Shown here in pieces: positions 42,880-51,449 of a stretch of 64,000 nucleotides of DNA. Source of the stretch: Ectobacillus funiculus (GTDB taxonomy: Bacteria > Bacillota > Bacilli > Bacillales > Bacillaceae_G); contig NZ_SCFM01000004.1 in NCBI RefSeq assembly GCF_004138295.1, positions 62,001 to 126,000 on the forward strand. The letters run 5' to 3'. The first letter of the stretch is position 1. The number at the start of each line of letters is the position of its first letter. Under the pieces are notes generated by a model. The model was given only the letters and a program-made list of their open reading frames with translations. It was not told the DNA's origin and searched no databases. Position numbers and translations under genes: made by a program.

Positions 42880-43075
42880 TATGTAGTGTACGCTCAAAAA
42901 GGATATAATACGTTCTGTATATTCCTTCGGATAAGTTTTAAACGCAGCTACGTGGTCAACTCCCTTAGGTTTTCAGATGTTTTCCTAATTCTAGAACTTC
43001 TATAGAAGTGACTGAAGCACCATATCCGAAGAGGGGATTAAAGTAGTAAAAAGCATCTCCTACTATCTTAGAAAG
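42880..43075 (-). pseudogene. Alpha/beta hydrolase C-terminal fragment
   Basis: Read on the minus strand, 'VDHVAAFKTYPKEY' and 'ISFLS' match the end of YqkD-like alpha/beta hydrolases, where the His is the last catalytic residue. An upstream piece 'AFYYFNPLFGYGASVTSIEVLEL' lies in another frame, separated by a stop. No start remains. Assignment is from wording only. Confidence 0.4.
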
Positions 43076-43130
43076 AAAGGTGACTCCAAAAGGTCTTTAA
43101 AAAACCTTTTTGGAGTCACCTTCTTTTTTT
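43075..43130. terminator. Strong intrinsic terminator
   Basis: GAAAGGTGACTCCAAAAGG pairs with CCTTTTTGGAGTCACCTTC (one mismatch, 19-bp stem), then eight T. It is the strongest terminator in the window and presently follows no intact plus-strand gene, so it probably belonged to a lost one. Confidence 0.75.
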
Positions 43131-43253
43131 TATTTACTATATAGATTATTTTATAAAAATTCAATTTACTTAAAGAAAAAACAATTACTTCTCGAAGGTT
43201 CACAATTTATTTTATAATATCCAAAAGCATTGCGGAAATCTGCACTTTACAGA

Positions 43254-44150
43254 CTAACCAAGAAACTTTTCAACCTCCGCTGTTAGCAACTTTAAGTTAT
43301 CAACAAGCGGTGAATGCCCACATCCTGTTAATTCTACATACTGCGCCCGACCTTTGAAATCCTCTAAGATTTCTTTTGTCATCTCATCTGTAATCACCAG
43401 ATCTTCGTCCCCTCTTAGCACAAGTACAGGTATGGTAATAGCGTTCACTTTATCTGAACCTTGGGTTAGCCCATTATATTTCATGCTTATATTAAACGTA
43501 TTTAAAGAATGATAGACGGCAGCTAAATTTCTCTGTGTAATCATGTCTTCTACGTATTCCTCATACTTTTCAGGCTTAGGCTGTGCTTTGCGATAAATTA
43601 AAGCATTCCAAATTCCCTTTAACATTTCGCTATCTTTCGAATCGTAAGCCCTCTGAATAGGAATCGTTCTAAGAGGGTCCTTTTGTATATCGACAACTGT
43701 TTGCAATCGCTTTGTTATATCTGGTTGACCATTCTGATCTGTTCCAAAGAAAGGGTATCCCCTCGTCGAAGCAGAAGAAAGCAAAATTAGACGATTACAA
43801 TAGCCAGGATAATCGGCACAAAACTCCATTGCTACTGCTCCGCCTGTTGACCATCCAATGATTCCGAAATTTTTAAGTCCCATTTCGTCAACAAACAATT
43901 TAATGTCATCGGAAAAGTCCTTAATACGTTCAATGGGTGTATGATAGGATGAAATCCCAAATCCCCTCATATCTACCGCGTATAATTTATACTTTGAATC
44001 TAGTTCTTCAATCAGAAGATCCCAATGCTTCGATGAAGTCATATTCCCATGAATCAGCAGGAGATTTTCTTCTCCACCTATTCTTTCCCTATAGCCTAGC
44101 GTTTCTCCGTTAGCTAATGAAACTTTTTTGAGATGAACTAACTTGGCCAT
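43254..44150 (-). CDS. Alpha/beta hydrolase
   Basis: A 298-residue hydrolase. 'NLLLIHGNMTSSKHWDLL' near residue 28 gives the oxyanion loop, 'VDMRGFGIS' near 58, nucleophile 'GWSTGGAVAMEF' near 100, Asp in 'LRGDEDLVI' near 248 and His in 'GCGHSPLV' near 277. All catalytic residues are present. It is close in style to epoxide-hydrolase/haloperoxidase-type enzymes. AAGGGGGCC precedes the ATG. It lies 24 bases beyond the toxin gene on the same strand but serves no obvious common function. Confidence 0.85.
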   Translation of the reverse strand: MAKLVHLKKVSLANGETLGYRERIGGEENLLLIHGNMTSSKHWDLLIEELDSKYKLYAVDMRGFGISSYHTPIERIKDFSDDIKLFVDEMGLKNFGIIGWSTGGAVAMEFCADYPGYCNRLILLSSASTRGYPFFGTDQNGQPDITKRLQTVVDIQKDPLRTIPIQRAYDSKDSEMLKGIWNALIYRKAQPKPEKYEEYVEDMITQRNLAAVYHSLNTFNISMKYNGLTQGSDKVNAITIPVLVLRGDEDLVITDEMTKEILEDFKGRAQYVELTGCGHSPLVDNLKLLTAEVEKFLG

Positions 44151-44174
44151 ACATAGGCCCCCTTATTAGTTAAT

Positions 44175-44537
44175 TTATAGATTATGTAGATCTTTGTGCA
44201 ATACTTGCGAAAACATCCTATCTATTCTTGTTAGATGATCAAAATCAATCCGTCCTAGCTTTCTGATAATATAGCTTTCATCTATCGAAAATACTTTGTC
44301 TACTACAACCCAAGATGGCTCAAGGATCAGACCAAATTCAATTGGGAAATCGAATTGAAGTTCATAGCGGTTAATTCGTGGGTTTGCAGGTTGGCTTGTA
44401 ATAGCTAGACACATATATCTAGCATATTTCTCATGGTGTGGTTTGCAGCTCATAACAAGAGCCGGACGCTTTTTATATCCGGCCCCATCAGCAAAAGGAA
44501 ATGGAATTAATACAATGTCTCCTTTATCATAAATCAT
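44175..44537 (-). CDS. MazF/PemK-family toxin
   Basis: A 120-residue endoribonuclease-type toxin. 'YDKGDIVLIPFPFADGAGYKKRPALVMS' at the N-terminus and 'CLAITSQ' near 45 are the MazF/PemK core, with the Arg and Thr that act in cleavage. ATG 44537 has AAAGGA at working distance; ATG 44546 is too close. The gene overlaps the end of the preceding small gene by 11 bases, the usual antitoxin-toxin arrangement. Activity is not guaranteed, as the C-terminus is longer and more diverged than in MazF. Confidence 0.82.
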   Translation of the reverse strand: MIYDKGDIVLIPFPFADGAGYKKRPALVMSCKPHHEKYARYMCLAITSQPANPRINRYELQFDFPIEFGLILEPSWVVVDKVFSIDESYIIRKLGRIDFDHLTRIDRMFSQVLHKDLHNL

Positions 44538-44748
44538 TGTACACATCGTCCTTTTCGTTATCCCATACGTCGGCTAAGGATTTATTTATAATACCTTTGT
44601 ATAAATCATCATCTTCTATAGTTGTAAATGAGTGAATACCTTGTAAAACTCGGGCAGCTTGCTTTGCTAAATCATACATTCCTCGTTCATTTAGCTTTTC
44701 AATTAAATCCTGTAAGTCATTCACTACATCCTTTTTTAAAGCAGGCAC
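44527..44748 (-). CDS. Putative antitoxin partner of the MazF/PemK toxin
   Basis: A 73-residue acidic protein starting with GTG after AAAAGGAAG. An N-terminal helix pair ('LKKDVVNDLQDLIEKLNERGMYDLAKQAARVLQG') is followed by an acidic tail 'VWDNEKDDVYNDL', which in such antitoxins lies in the toxin groove. The sequence does not show a standard MazE swapped-hairpin. Position, size, charge and overlap support the role. Confidence 0.65.
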   Translation of the reverse strand: MPALKKDVVNDLQDLIEKLNERGMYDLAKQAARVLQGIHSFTTIEDDDLYKGIINKSLADVWDNEKDDVYNDL

Positions 44749-45018
44749 ATACGCCACTTCCTTTTCGGAGGTATTTGTTAAATTATAACATATCCTGTTT
44801 GCATTATGTACAATAACAGATGTTGTTATGCATAGAAAAGAGACGACAATTCTTTTCTCGTGAGCATTGTTATACAACCGTATTTATTCCTATTCATGTT
44901 GTTGAACGGTGACAAAAAGTTCTACCATTCTATGAAAGCCGTGCAAAATCAAAAAATGACCTCCCAACACTTCCTCACGGTATGGAAACAATTAGAGAAT
45001 CCCCCTTTCTAACAATAT

Positions 45019-45411
45019 TTAAGGATAGCCCTGCTCGATAACTGGTGTAATAACTGCCTCATTTACTACAAACCGAGGATTTTGTGTCACCATGTGAAGG
45101 AAAAACATCCCCGCATCTTCTGGATTTAAGAACTCTTGTTGTCTTTCTTCATGCCAGTTCGTATTCATTCCCCCTGGATACACAACAGAGCAACGAATAT
45201 TGTACGACTTTCCTTCTCCATTCAATGCCTGTGTGAATCCAGTTAATGCGAATTTAGTAGCACAATAGGCTGTGGCATTTGGCCACCCCTTTTTACCGGC
45301 TACTGAGGAAATGTTAATAATGTACCCTGAGTTTTGTAACTTCATAGAAGGAAAGATGGCTTTAGAGGCAAAAAAAAACCCATTGAGATTCACTCCAACA
45401 ATTCTCCTCAA
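45019..45411 (-). pseudogene. SDR-family oxidoreductase, 5'-truncated
   Basis: Only the second half of a short-chain dehydrogenase. 'VNLNGFFFASKAIFPSM' near residue 8, the catalytic Ser in 'INISSVAGKKG' and Tyr-x-x-x-Lys in 'YCATKFALTG' are present. The cofactor-binding TGxxxGxG and NNAG parts are missing. The fragment begins at 45411, exactly where the aldo/keto reductase gene ends (stop at 45413). A deletion therefore joined the two. Confidence 0.75.
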
Positions 45412-45412
45412 T

Positions 45413-46339
45413 TTAACTATTTATTTTAGAATTCCATGCTTGCGGATGTGCATCATTCATAAGTTCCAAATCTGCTGCTTTGGCGCTCGACTCTAATTGT
45501 TCTGCATTTCTGTAACCTGGAATTACACACGTAACAGCAGGATTTTTCAGGCACCAAGCTAATGCCCACTGCGCCATATGTACGCCCTCAGGTACTTCTT
45601 TACTTTGGATTTCTTCAACCAGCTTCAACTGTTCCTGATTTTTTAAACTACGCCAATCGTTTTGTTCAAATACAGCACCTGGCTTATATTTTCCACTTAA
45701 AAATCCATTAGCTAAAGGTTCACGGGCCAATACCCCCAAGTCTTGCCGCTGGCAGGAAGAGAAAACTTGGCCTTCGGGCTTTTGATCCACTCGATTGTAC
45801 ACAACTTGGATCACCTCTGCATTTACCTTTGTAGCAGCATCAGTTTGGTATACATTATCATTACTACCGATTGAAATACCAAGATGACGAATCTTTCCAG
45901 CCTGTACCTGTTTGTCTAGTGCTGTCCACAATCCATCATTATCAAACACTTCATCACTTCCAGAATGGAACTGATAAAGGTCAATATAATCAGTACGAAG
46001 CGTTTGCAATGAAGCGTCTAGCTGTTTTAAAACCTCTTCAGCTCCCCAATGATTAGTACGGTTTACATGACCATGGAAATGATGACCAAACTTTGTTGCC
46101 ACAACCCAATCTTCCCGCTGATCTTGTTGAAGATACTTTCCAATCAAAGCTTCAGATAGATGATCACCATAACATTCTGCCGTATCAATCAGATTCATTC
46201 CTACTTCTTTTGCTTTATCTAACATTTGGTTTATCTCTCGTTGGGAAAAAGTCTTCCCCCATTCTCCACCAAATTGCCAGGTCCCCACTCCAATTACTGA
46301 AACCTTAAGTTCTGTTTTTCCAAGTCGACGGTATTTCAT
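45413..46339 (-). CDS. Aldo/keto reductase
   Basis: A 308-residue NADPH-dependent oxidoreductase. The catalytic set is seen: Asp and Tyr in 'DTAECYGD' near 52, Lys in 'VATKFGHHFHG' near 84 and His in 'YQFHSGSDE' near 123. The C-terminal cofactor loop 'CVIPGYRNAEQLESS' is near 277. It reduces aldehydes or sugar ketones. The last residues read 'WNSKINS', followed by the SDR fragment, so the C-terminus may be new. A LacI regulator and its operator lie directly upstream, making it a regulated sugar- or polyol-related gene. Confidence 0.85.
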   Translation of the reverse strand: MKYRRLGKTELKVSVIGVGTWQFGGEWGKTFSQREINQMLDKAKEVGMNLIDTAECYGDHLSEALIGKYLQQDQREDWVVATKFGHHFHGHVNRTNHWGAEEVLKQLDASLQTLRTDYIDLYQFHSGSDEVFDNDGLWTALDKQVQAGKIRHLGISIGSNDNVYQTDAATKVNAEVIQVVYNRVDQKPEGQVFSSCQRQDLGVLAREPLANGFLSGKYKPGAVFEQNDWRSLKNQEQLKLVEEIQSKEVPEGVHMAQWALAWCLKNPAVTCVIPGYRNAEQLESSAKAADLELMNDAHPQAWNSKINS

Positions 46340-46427
46340 ATGTCCTGCTCCCTCCTAAATATGTTTAAAAATGATGTTAGATTTGTTCTTCCAGCCGATT
46401 AATTGTTCACTCTATGGAATCTCAGGT

Positions 46428-46445
46428 TGCGGGATCGATTCCGCA
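46428..46445. promoter_or_regulatory. LacI-type operator upstream of the aldo/keto reductase
   Basis: TTGCGGGATCGATTCCGC, then AA, is a near-perfect inverted repeat (a single mismatch pair) between the LacI stop and the reductase start. Its core matches the perfect operator at 47497. Confidence 0.7.
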
Positions 46446-46467
46446 ACTTAAAAAAAGTCTAATTGAC

Positions 46468-47454
46468 TCACGTTGATTCTCGGATACACAGATTTGCTTC
46501 TAAAACGATTCGCTTACCTTCCAATACATCTCCATCTAAACATGATATGAGAAGTTCCATGGACTTTACTCCAAGTTGAAAAATTGGTTGATCAATCGTT
46601 GTTAAATTTGGTTGAACTACTTTAGAAACTTGTACATTGTCAAATCCAACTACCGCTACGTCTTGAGGAACCCGTAGTCCTTGCTCCTGCACAGCTTGAA
46701 TGACACCAACAGCCATCTCATCATTCGCAGCAAAAATAGCACTTGGCTTCTCCTCTAGTGCAAGAAGCTGCTTAGCACATGCAAATCCACCTTCAATGGT
46801 AAAATCACTACACGTGATTAAATCATGAGAAACCGATATTTCATAATTTTCTAGCATCCGGATATATCCTTTTTGTCGATCCCGACAGAGGATAATATGT
46901 TCCGGTCCATTGATAAAGCCTATTCTCTTGTGACCCTTTAAAATTAAATGTTCAGTTACACGCTCCGCCGCTTTTATATTATCAATCACGACAGCAGGAA
47001 GAGAATTGTCTTCTACATATTCACTAGCTAGTACAATTGGACCATGCTGAAGGTAAGATCTCACCTCCTCTAGAGGGTTTCGTAAAGCAGTTAGAATCAC
47101 ACCATCTACTTGTTTTCTCTCCAGCATCTGGAGATACTCCATCTGTCGAACAGGATCTTCTCCCGTATTACAAAGGATAACATGATATCCTTTTTTAACA
47201 GCTACCTCTTCCATCCCCTGAACTAGACTACCAAAAAACGGATTGGAAATACAAGGAATTAAAACGGCAATTAAGTTGGTTTCTCTTCTCCGTAAATTAC
47301 GTGCAACCTGACTCGGCTGGTAGTTCAATTCTTTCATCGCTGCTAAAACTTTTTGTTTTGTTTCTGGATCCACTCGACCACTATTGGTAAGAACTCGGGA
47401 AACCGTGGATCTTGATACCCCAGCTTTTTCTGCTACATCTAAAATAGTTGGCAT
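46468..47454 (-). CDS. LacI-family transcriptional regulator
   Basis: A 328-residue repressor. The N-terminal HTH (residues 2-20, 'ILDVAEKAGVSRSTVSRV') with hinge helix 'PSQVARNLRRR' is followed by the periplasmic-binding-protein-like sensor with 'LIAVLIPCISNPFFGSL' near 61, 'DGVILTALRN' near 115, 'FAANDEMAVGVI' near 238 and 'VGFDNVQVSK' near 263. It binds a sugar-like effector. It lies upstream of the reductase/SDR genes on the same strand, with one operator before itself and one before the reductase. Autoregulation and reductase control follow from those sites. Confidence 0.88.
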   Translation of the reverse strand: MPTILDVAEKAGVSRSTVSRVLTNSGRVDPETKQKVLAAMKELNYQPSQVARNLRRRETNLIAVLIPCISNPFFGSLVQGMEEVAVKKGYHVILCNTGEDPVRQMEYLQMLERKQVDGVILTALRNPLEEVRSYLQHGPIVLASEYVEDNSLPAVVIDNIKAAERVTEHLILKGHKRIGFINGPEHIILCRDRQKGYIRMLENYEISVSHDLITCSDFTIEGGFACAKQLLALEEKPSAIFAANDEMAVGVIQAVQEQGLRVPQDVAVVGFDNVQVSKVVQPNLTTIDQPIFQLGVKSMELLISCLDGDVLEGKRIVLEANLCIREST

Positions 47455-47496
47455 TCCATCACCTTAATTTTTTCTTCTTTCATATTTTTACTTTTC

Positions 47497-47512
47497 GCGG
47501 GATCGATCCCGC
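47497..47512. promoter_or_regulatory. LacI-type operator upstream of the regulator gene
   Basis: GCGGGATCGATCCCGC is a perfect 16-base palindrome with a central CG, as LacI-family sites usually have. It lies about 40 bases upstream of the regulator's start codon. Confidence 0.78.
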
Positions 47513-47816
47513 AGCTAACCTTAATCTTACTTTATTACAAACATCCTATAAAATACAAGTTTATATTTATACTTAAAAAGTAATACTTCTGTATCTGCTT
47601 AATATAGGTTTTATTCATTTTCAAAATGGACAATACAGTAATAAATAGGTGCGAGTATACATCAAAATATTACCGAGTTTTATACGATGTAATTTGGGTT
47701 ATGATTACAGTCTTTCTTTCCTGCAACAAAGTTAACTTTGAGACATTCTGTTTCTCTAGACCCACTCGATTTCTCCATGGTAATATGCAAAAGCGTAAAA
47801 ATGATTAGGGATAGGT

Positions 47817-48719
47817 GTGGAATACGTGGGTCATATGCGAGAGAACGTTGCCAAAAAGGTGGCTTGGATTAGTGTAATTAGTAACATTATTTTAACAGTA
47901 GGAAAAGTGATTGTAGGTCTTTACGCCGGAAGTGAAGCTGTGTTTGCAGATGGGATTCACTCTGCTGCTGATGTATTTGCTTCAATCATTGTTTTACTTG
48001 TAATTGGATTGGCCAATAAGCCAGCTGACGAAGAGCACCCCTATGGTCATGGAAAGGCAGAAGTCATTATTTCAGGAATCGTAGGGATTTTACTGTTTTT
48101 AGTTTCTCTTTATATTGTATTTGAAGCGGTTGTAGGCTTTTTCCATCCGATGGAAACACCAAGCCTGCTAGCCATGTGGATTGCGCTTTTTTCTTATGTG
48201 GCCAAAGAAATTCTGTATCGATATTCTTTTTCTATTGCTAAAAAGTATCAAAGTAAGGCGATTGAGGCAATCGCTTATGATCATAAGGCAGATATTGTTG
48301 CTTCTATTGCCGCAGCCGTAGGGGTAGTACTATCCGTTATTGGCGGTAAGTATGATCTCACCTTCTTGTTATACGGGGATAAGGCAGCGAGTATGTTTGT
48401 AGCCTATTTAATCTTTAAAATTGCAAAGGAGATGTCTTCTGAAGCGTTTAACATCCTCCTGGAGCGTAACGTCGAACAAACATTATTACAGGATTATATC
48501 CAAGTGATCCAGAACTTTTCAGATGTCAAAAGAATAGACAAAATCCGAGCACGGGAACACGGACATTATGTGTTAGTAGATGTACGGATTTCCATTGATC
48601 ACTTTAAAACAATTAAAGAGGGACATGACCTAGGAAAGGAAATCAAAAAGGCTTTAATGGATAAGCATGACAATATTAAAGAGGTACTCATTCACTTGAA
48701 TCCATATTTTCCAGGATAA
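47817..48719 (+). CDS. Cation diffusion facilitator (CDF) metal transporter
   Basis: A 300-residue protein with six membrane helices and a cytoplasmic C-terminal domain. Metal-site motifs are 'DGIHSAADV' near residue 43 and 'DHKADI' near 158 (HxxxD pairs typical of zinc/iron/manganese CDFs). The tail 'KRIDKIRAREHGHYVLVDV' starts the ferredoxin-like cytoplasmic domain. It exports a divalent metal against protons. The start is GTG 47817 (AGGGATAGG upstream); ATG 47835 is possible. Confidence 0.87.
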   Translation: MEYVGHMRENVAKKVAWISVISNIILTVGKVIVGLYAGSEAVFADGIHSAADVFASIIVLLVIGLANKPADEEHPYGHGKAEVIISGIVGILLFLVSLYIVFEAVVGFFHPMETPSLLAMWIALFSYVAKEILYRYSFSIAKKYQSKAIEAIAYDHKADIVASIAAAVGVVLSVIGGKYDLTFLLYGDKAASMFVAYLIFKIAKEMSSEAFNILLERNVEQTLLQDYIQVIQNFSDVKRIDKIRAREHGHYVLVDVRISIDHFKTIKEGHDLGKEIKKALMDKHDNIKEVLIHLNPYFPG

Positions 48720-48788
48720 AGCATACTTATGCTGCATTATCGCGGAAGTCTGTCATACTAAAAATGAATACAGGAAGGAAACAATTTT

Positions 48789-49778
48789 ATGGGAGAGAGA
48801 AGACAAGAAAGAAAACAAAGGGCAAGGATTAAATGGAAAAATAGTATCTATATTTTGTTAGCGTTGCTTGTAGCAGGTGGTGGATTAGGAATATATGCAT
48901 ACCAAAACTTCCTGCCAAAAAACTATTTTAAAAATGTTGCGACAGCAGTTCGACCGACCACAGCAAGTGAAGTAAAGCCAAAGAGCGGCGTATTTAACGT
49001 GCTTATCATGGGAACAGATCAACGACCAGAAGATCCAGCGGGACATTCTGACTCCATGATCCTTATCCATATGGATATAGACAAGAAACAATATAATGCG
49101 GTCAGTATCCCACGTGACTCACGGATTTATTTAAAAGGCTATGGATACACGAAGCTGACAAGTGCCCAGTACATTGTCCAAGCTGACAATAACTCTTTAG
49201 ATAAAGGTGTAAAAGCAGCAACCCAAGCTGTTAGTGATTTTACAGGAGTACCTATTAACTACTACGCTGAAACAACTTACTGGGGTTTAAGAGATATTAT
49301 TGATACATTAGGTGGGGTTGATGTAGACATTCCTTATGATGTAGAAATTACTCATTCATGGATTCCACAAAACGCCGGCAAGATTGTGAAGGCTGGAACG
49401 CAGCACCTAGATGGAACGATGGCCTTAGAGGTTGCGAGAGAACGTCATGCTATCGCAGATGGGGAGTTTGGTCGTCAACAGCTTCAAGAAAAGGTGCTTC
49501 TTGGTGTGGCAAAATCAGTATTGAAGCCGCAGAACATTATAAAATTACCACAATTTGTTCAAGAGCTCCCGAAGGTTATCACGTCTACAAATATGACACA
49601 GAAGGACGTTTTAAGCCTTGCATTTGCACTAAAGGATTTCAAATCTAAACAACTTCAATATCACCAATTACCTGGTGAGTATAAAACCGCGTATGATGAC
49701 ATTTTGCAGAATTATAACGATGAGTATATCGTGGATCAAGATAAAATTAAACAGCTAGTTTCTCAATATTTCAGCTAA
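48789..49778 (+). CDS. LytR-CpsA-Psr (LCP) family cell wall ligase
   Basis: A 329-residue membrane-anchored extracytoplasmic enzyme. One N-terminal helix ('IYILLALLVAGGGLGIYAYQ') is followed by the LCP domain: 'VLIMGTDQRPED' near 76, 'VSIPRDSRIYL' near 104, 'GVDVDIPYDV' near 177 and 'GRQQLQEKVL' near 227. The conserved Arg and Asp residues for pyrophosphate-lipid binding are there. LCP proteins attach teichoic acids or capsule to peptidoglycan. AGGAAGGAAAC precedes the ATG, and the gene is alone. Confidence 0.88.
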   Translation: MGERRQERKQRARIKWKNSIYILLALLVAGGGLGIYAYQNFLPKNYFKNVATAVRPTTASEVKPKSGVFNVLIMGTDQRPEDPAGHSDSMILIHMDIDKKQYNAVSIPRDSRIYLKGYGYTKLTSAQYIVQADNNSLDKGVKAATQAVSDFTGVPINYYAETTYWGLRDIIDTLGGVDVDIPYDVEITHSWIPQNAGKIVKAGTQHLDGTMALEVARERHAIADGEFGRQQLQEKVLLGVAKSVLKPQNIIKLPQFVQELPKVITSTNMTQKDVLSLAFALKDFKSKQLQYHQLPGEYKTAYDDILQNYNDEYIVDQDKIKQLVSQYFS

Positions 49779-50097
49779 TCTTTCAAAGAATATTAAATGC
49801 ATCCCCCAATATCCAATGTTTAGACTTGTAACAAAAAGACTGTTCAAAAAGGAGATAAGATCTGCCATTTTTGAATAGTCTTTTTTTATTATGGAGATTA
49901 GGTTTTCTCTAAAAAGTTAGAGAAATACGTGAGGTACTAAGCAACTAATTGCTAAAATATCGGGAGGAACTTTAAGCCTTCAGATGTTTTTATATTCTTT
50001 ACGCAACAGCTATAAAATCGCATATAGAAGGTTAACTGGGGCTCCTATTTATATAATATGGTTCCGCCATACATATTCCTTTGACTTCTATTTTTTA
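49779..50097. other. Gene-free stretch with terminator
   Basis: About 320 bases. After the terminator at 49834 nothing is recognisable. CGGGAGGAAC near 49961 is a ribosome-like site without a following frame. Confidence 0.45.
49834..49888 (+). terminator. Intrinsic terminator after the LCP gene
   Basis: AAAAAGACTGTTCAAAAA pairs with TTTTTGAATAGTCTTTTT with one mismatch, followed by further T. Confidence 0.8.
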
Positions 50098-50310
50098 TCA
50101 CACTGCATAAATCGGATAACCTACAAACTTGAAGTCTTTTCCTACTTGAGTCAAGTTCACATTCGAAAGTTCAACTGCATCTTTCAGCTTCTCAGTCCCT
50201 GTACCTTCTAAGAATGTAGGAGCATGTTGCCCGCCAATAAGTTTTGGAGCAATATACAGAACAATTTTATCTACAAGTTGATTCTCAATAAATAGTGAAG
50301 CAAACAACAA
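50098..50310 (-). pseudogene. ribD: RibD reductase-domain C-terminal fragment
   Basis: About 70 residues equal to the end of the bifunctional riboflavin deaminase/reductase. 'NQLVDKIVLYIAPKLIGGQHAPTF' and a closing 'GKDFKFVGYP' are the family wording. The deaminase domain and most of the reductase are absent, and upstream DNA is non-coding. It is a remnant of a duplicated or transferred riboflavin gene. Confidence 0.75.
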
Positions 50311-50997
50311 TCTAATTCATTGATAAAGAAATCATGCATATGATAAAACATCTGGCTAATAAAGGGGTGTCAAAAAAACCATCTTAACTTATAGATGAAT
50401 TACTCCAAGGTATGGAGGAATCACCTGAAAAGAATCTTATGGAACTGATCAGAGGACAGATGTAAGGGAGAATAATTTTACTTTTGCAATTGTATAAGGA
50501 TTGATAGACAACATTCAGACCATCCCGATTGTAAATGGGTTTCTTATTTACTTTCCAATTATCACCGCTTATCACCGCTTTAAAAATAAATTCATAAAGC
50601 AATGGTTTATTGCTTGGTTACATTGATGAGTCCATTCTTAATGATGTATAGATTGCAGAACACTCATCCAAAGTGGTGCCCCTTTTTTACTATCCAAGGT
50701 TAAAATGATTTTTTTAATCATAAATAGGAAAGACATTTTGATCTTACAGTCCCTGCGAATCATTAGCTAAAGGAATACCTTTAACAAATAATATGTGTTT
50801 GGCATCCCAATCCCAAAATTTAAAAAAACAGGATTTAATTTTTTACCAATAAATGAGTAAGATGTGAATTGTTTTTTTACTAGTATGGACTTAAATCTTG
50901 AAGTTGAAAATTTCATAATATTAAAAATTATACGACTTAATATTTAAACAACAAAAAATAAAAGAGGGACTTTATAAGCCAAAATCTTGACTTCTTG
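50311..50997. other. AT-rich degenerate stretch
   Basis: About 690 bases with no intact gene. Short stretches such as 'IDELLQGMEESPEKNLMELIRGQM' (near 50390-50463, plus) read like a coding remnant of unknown type. Its right part is very A/T rich. Confidence 0.4.
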
Positions 50998-51449
50998 ATG
51001 GAGCGCTTTGATAAACCTTTGATTATCTTGATGAAAAACCTGGGTCCACAGCTTATTAATCACGCCCAATTAGGGTCAACGGATGTCGGATTTTTATGTT
51101 GCATTTAATCCGAAAAGAACACCAATGTAGTGTGTCAAAGCTGTCGGGAACAGGAGGTCGCTCCAAGTGCTATCACAGTTATGCTTGATCGATTGGAAAA
51201 CCAAGGTTTTGTTACCGGATCAAAGGATAAAACGGATCGCAGGGTTGACATTATTAAGTTAACTAATACTGGTGAAGAAAAATCGGATCATTTTTTAGCA
51301 ATAAGAAAAAAATCATGCAACATTGCTTTAAAAAGATGGATCCTAATGAATTAGATTCTTTTATCCAGTATCTGAAAGAAATATTCCTCATTTATCAGAT
51401 AATGCAGATTGAAGAGTTATTGAATTGTAGAATAAGGGGGAATAGCTAG
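50998..51449 (+). pseudogene. MarR-family regulator with frameshifts
   Basis: Joined across frames it reads as one MarR protein. Frame 1 gives 'PLIILMKNLGPQLINHAQLGST', a second frame 'MLHLIRKEHQCSVSKLS', a third 'EVAPSAITVMLDRLENQGFVTG...DRRVDIIKLTNTGEE' (the winged helix), and after a further slip 'MQHCFKKMDPNELDSFIQYL'. At least three frameshifts interrupt it near 51095, 51145 and 51312. The last frame ends in TAG overlapping the GTG of the next gene (TAGTG), so it was once translationally coupled to the exporter, whose repression it presumably controlled. Confidence 0.82.

Larger units (their letters stand above)
42251..43253. other. Degenerate stretch with hydrolase debris
   Basis: About 1 kb without an intact gene. 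It contains a short hairpin near 42350, the alpha/beta hydrolase fragment described separately, and a strong terminator at 43075. Confidence 0.5.
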
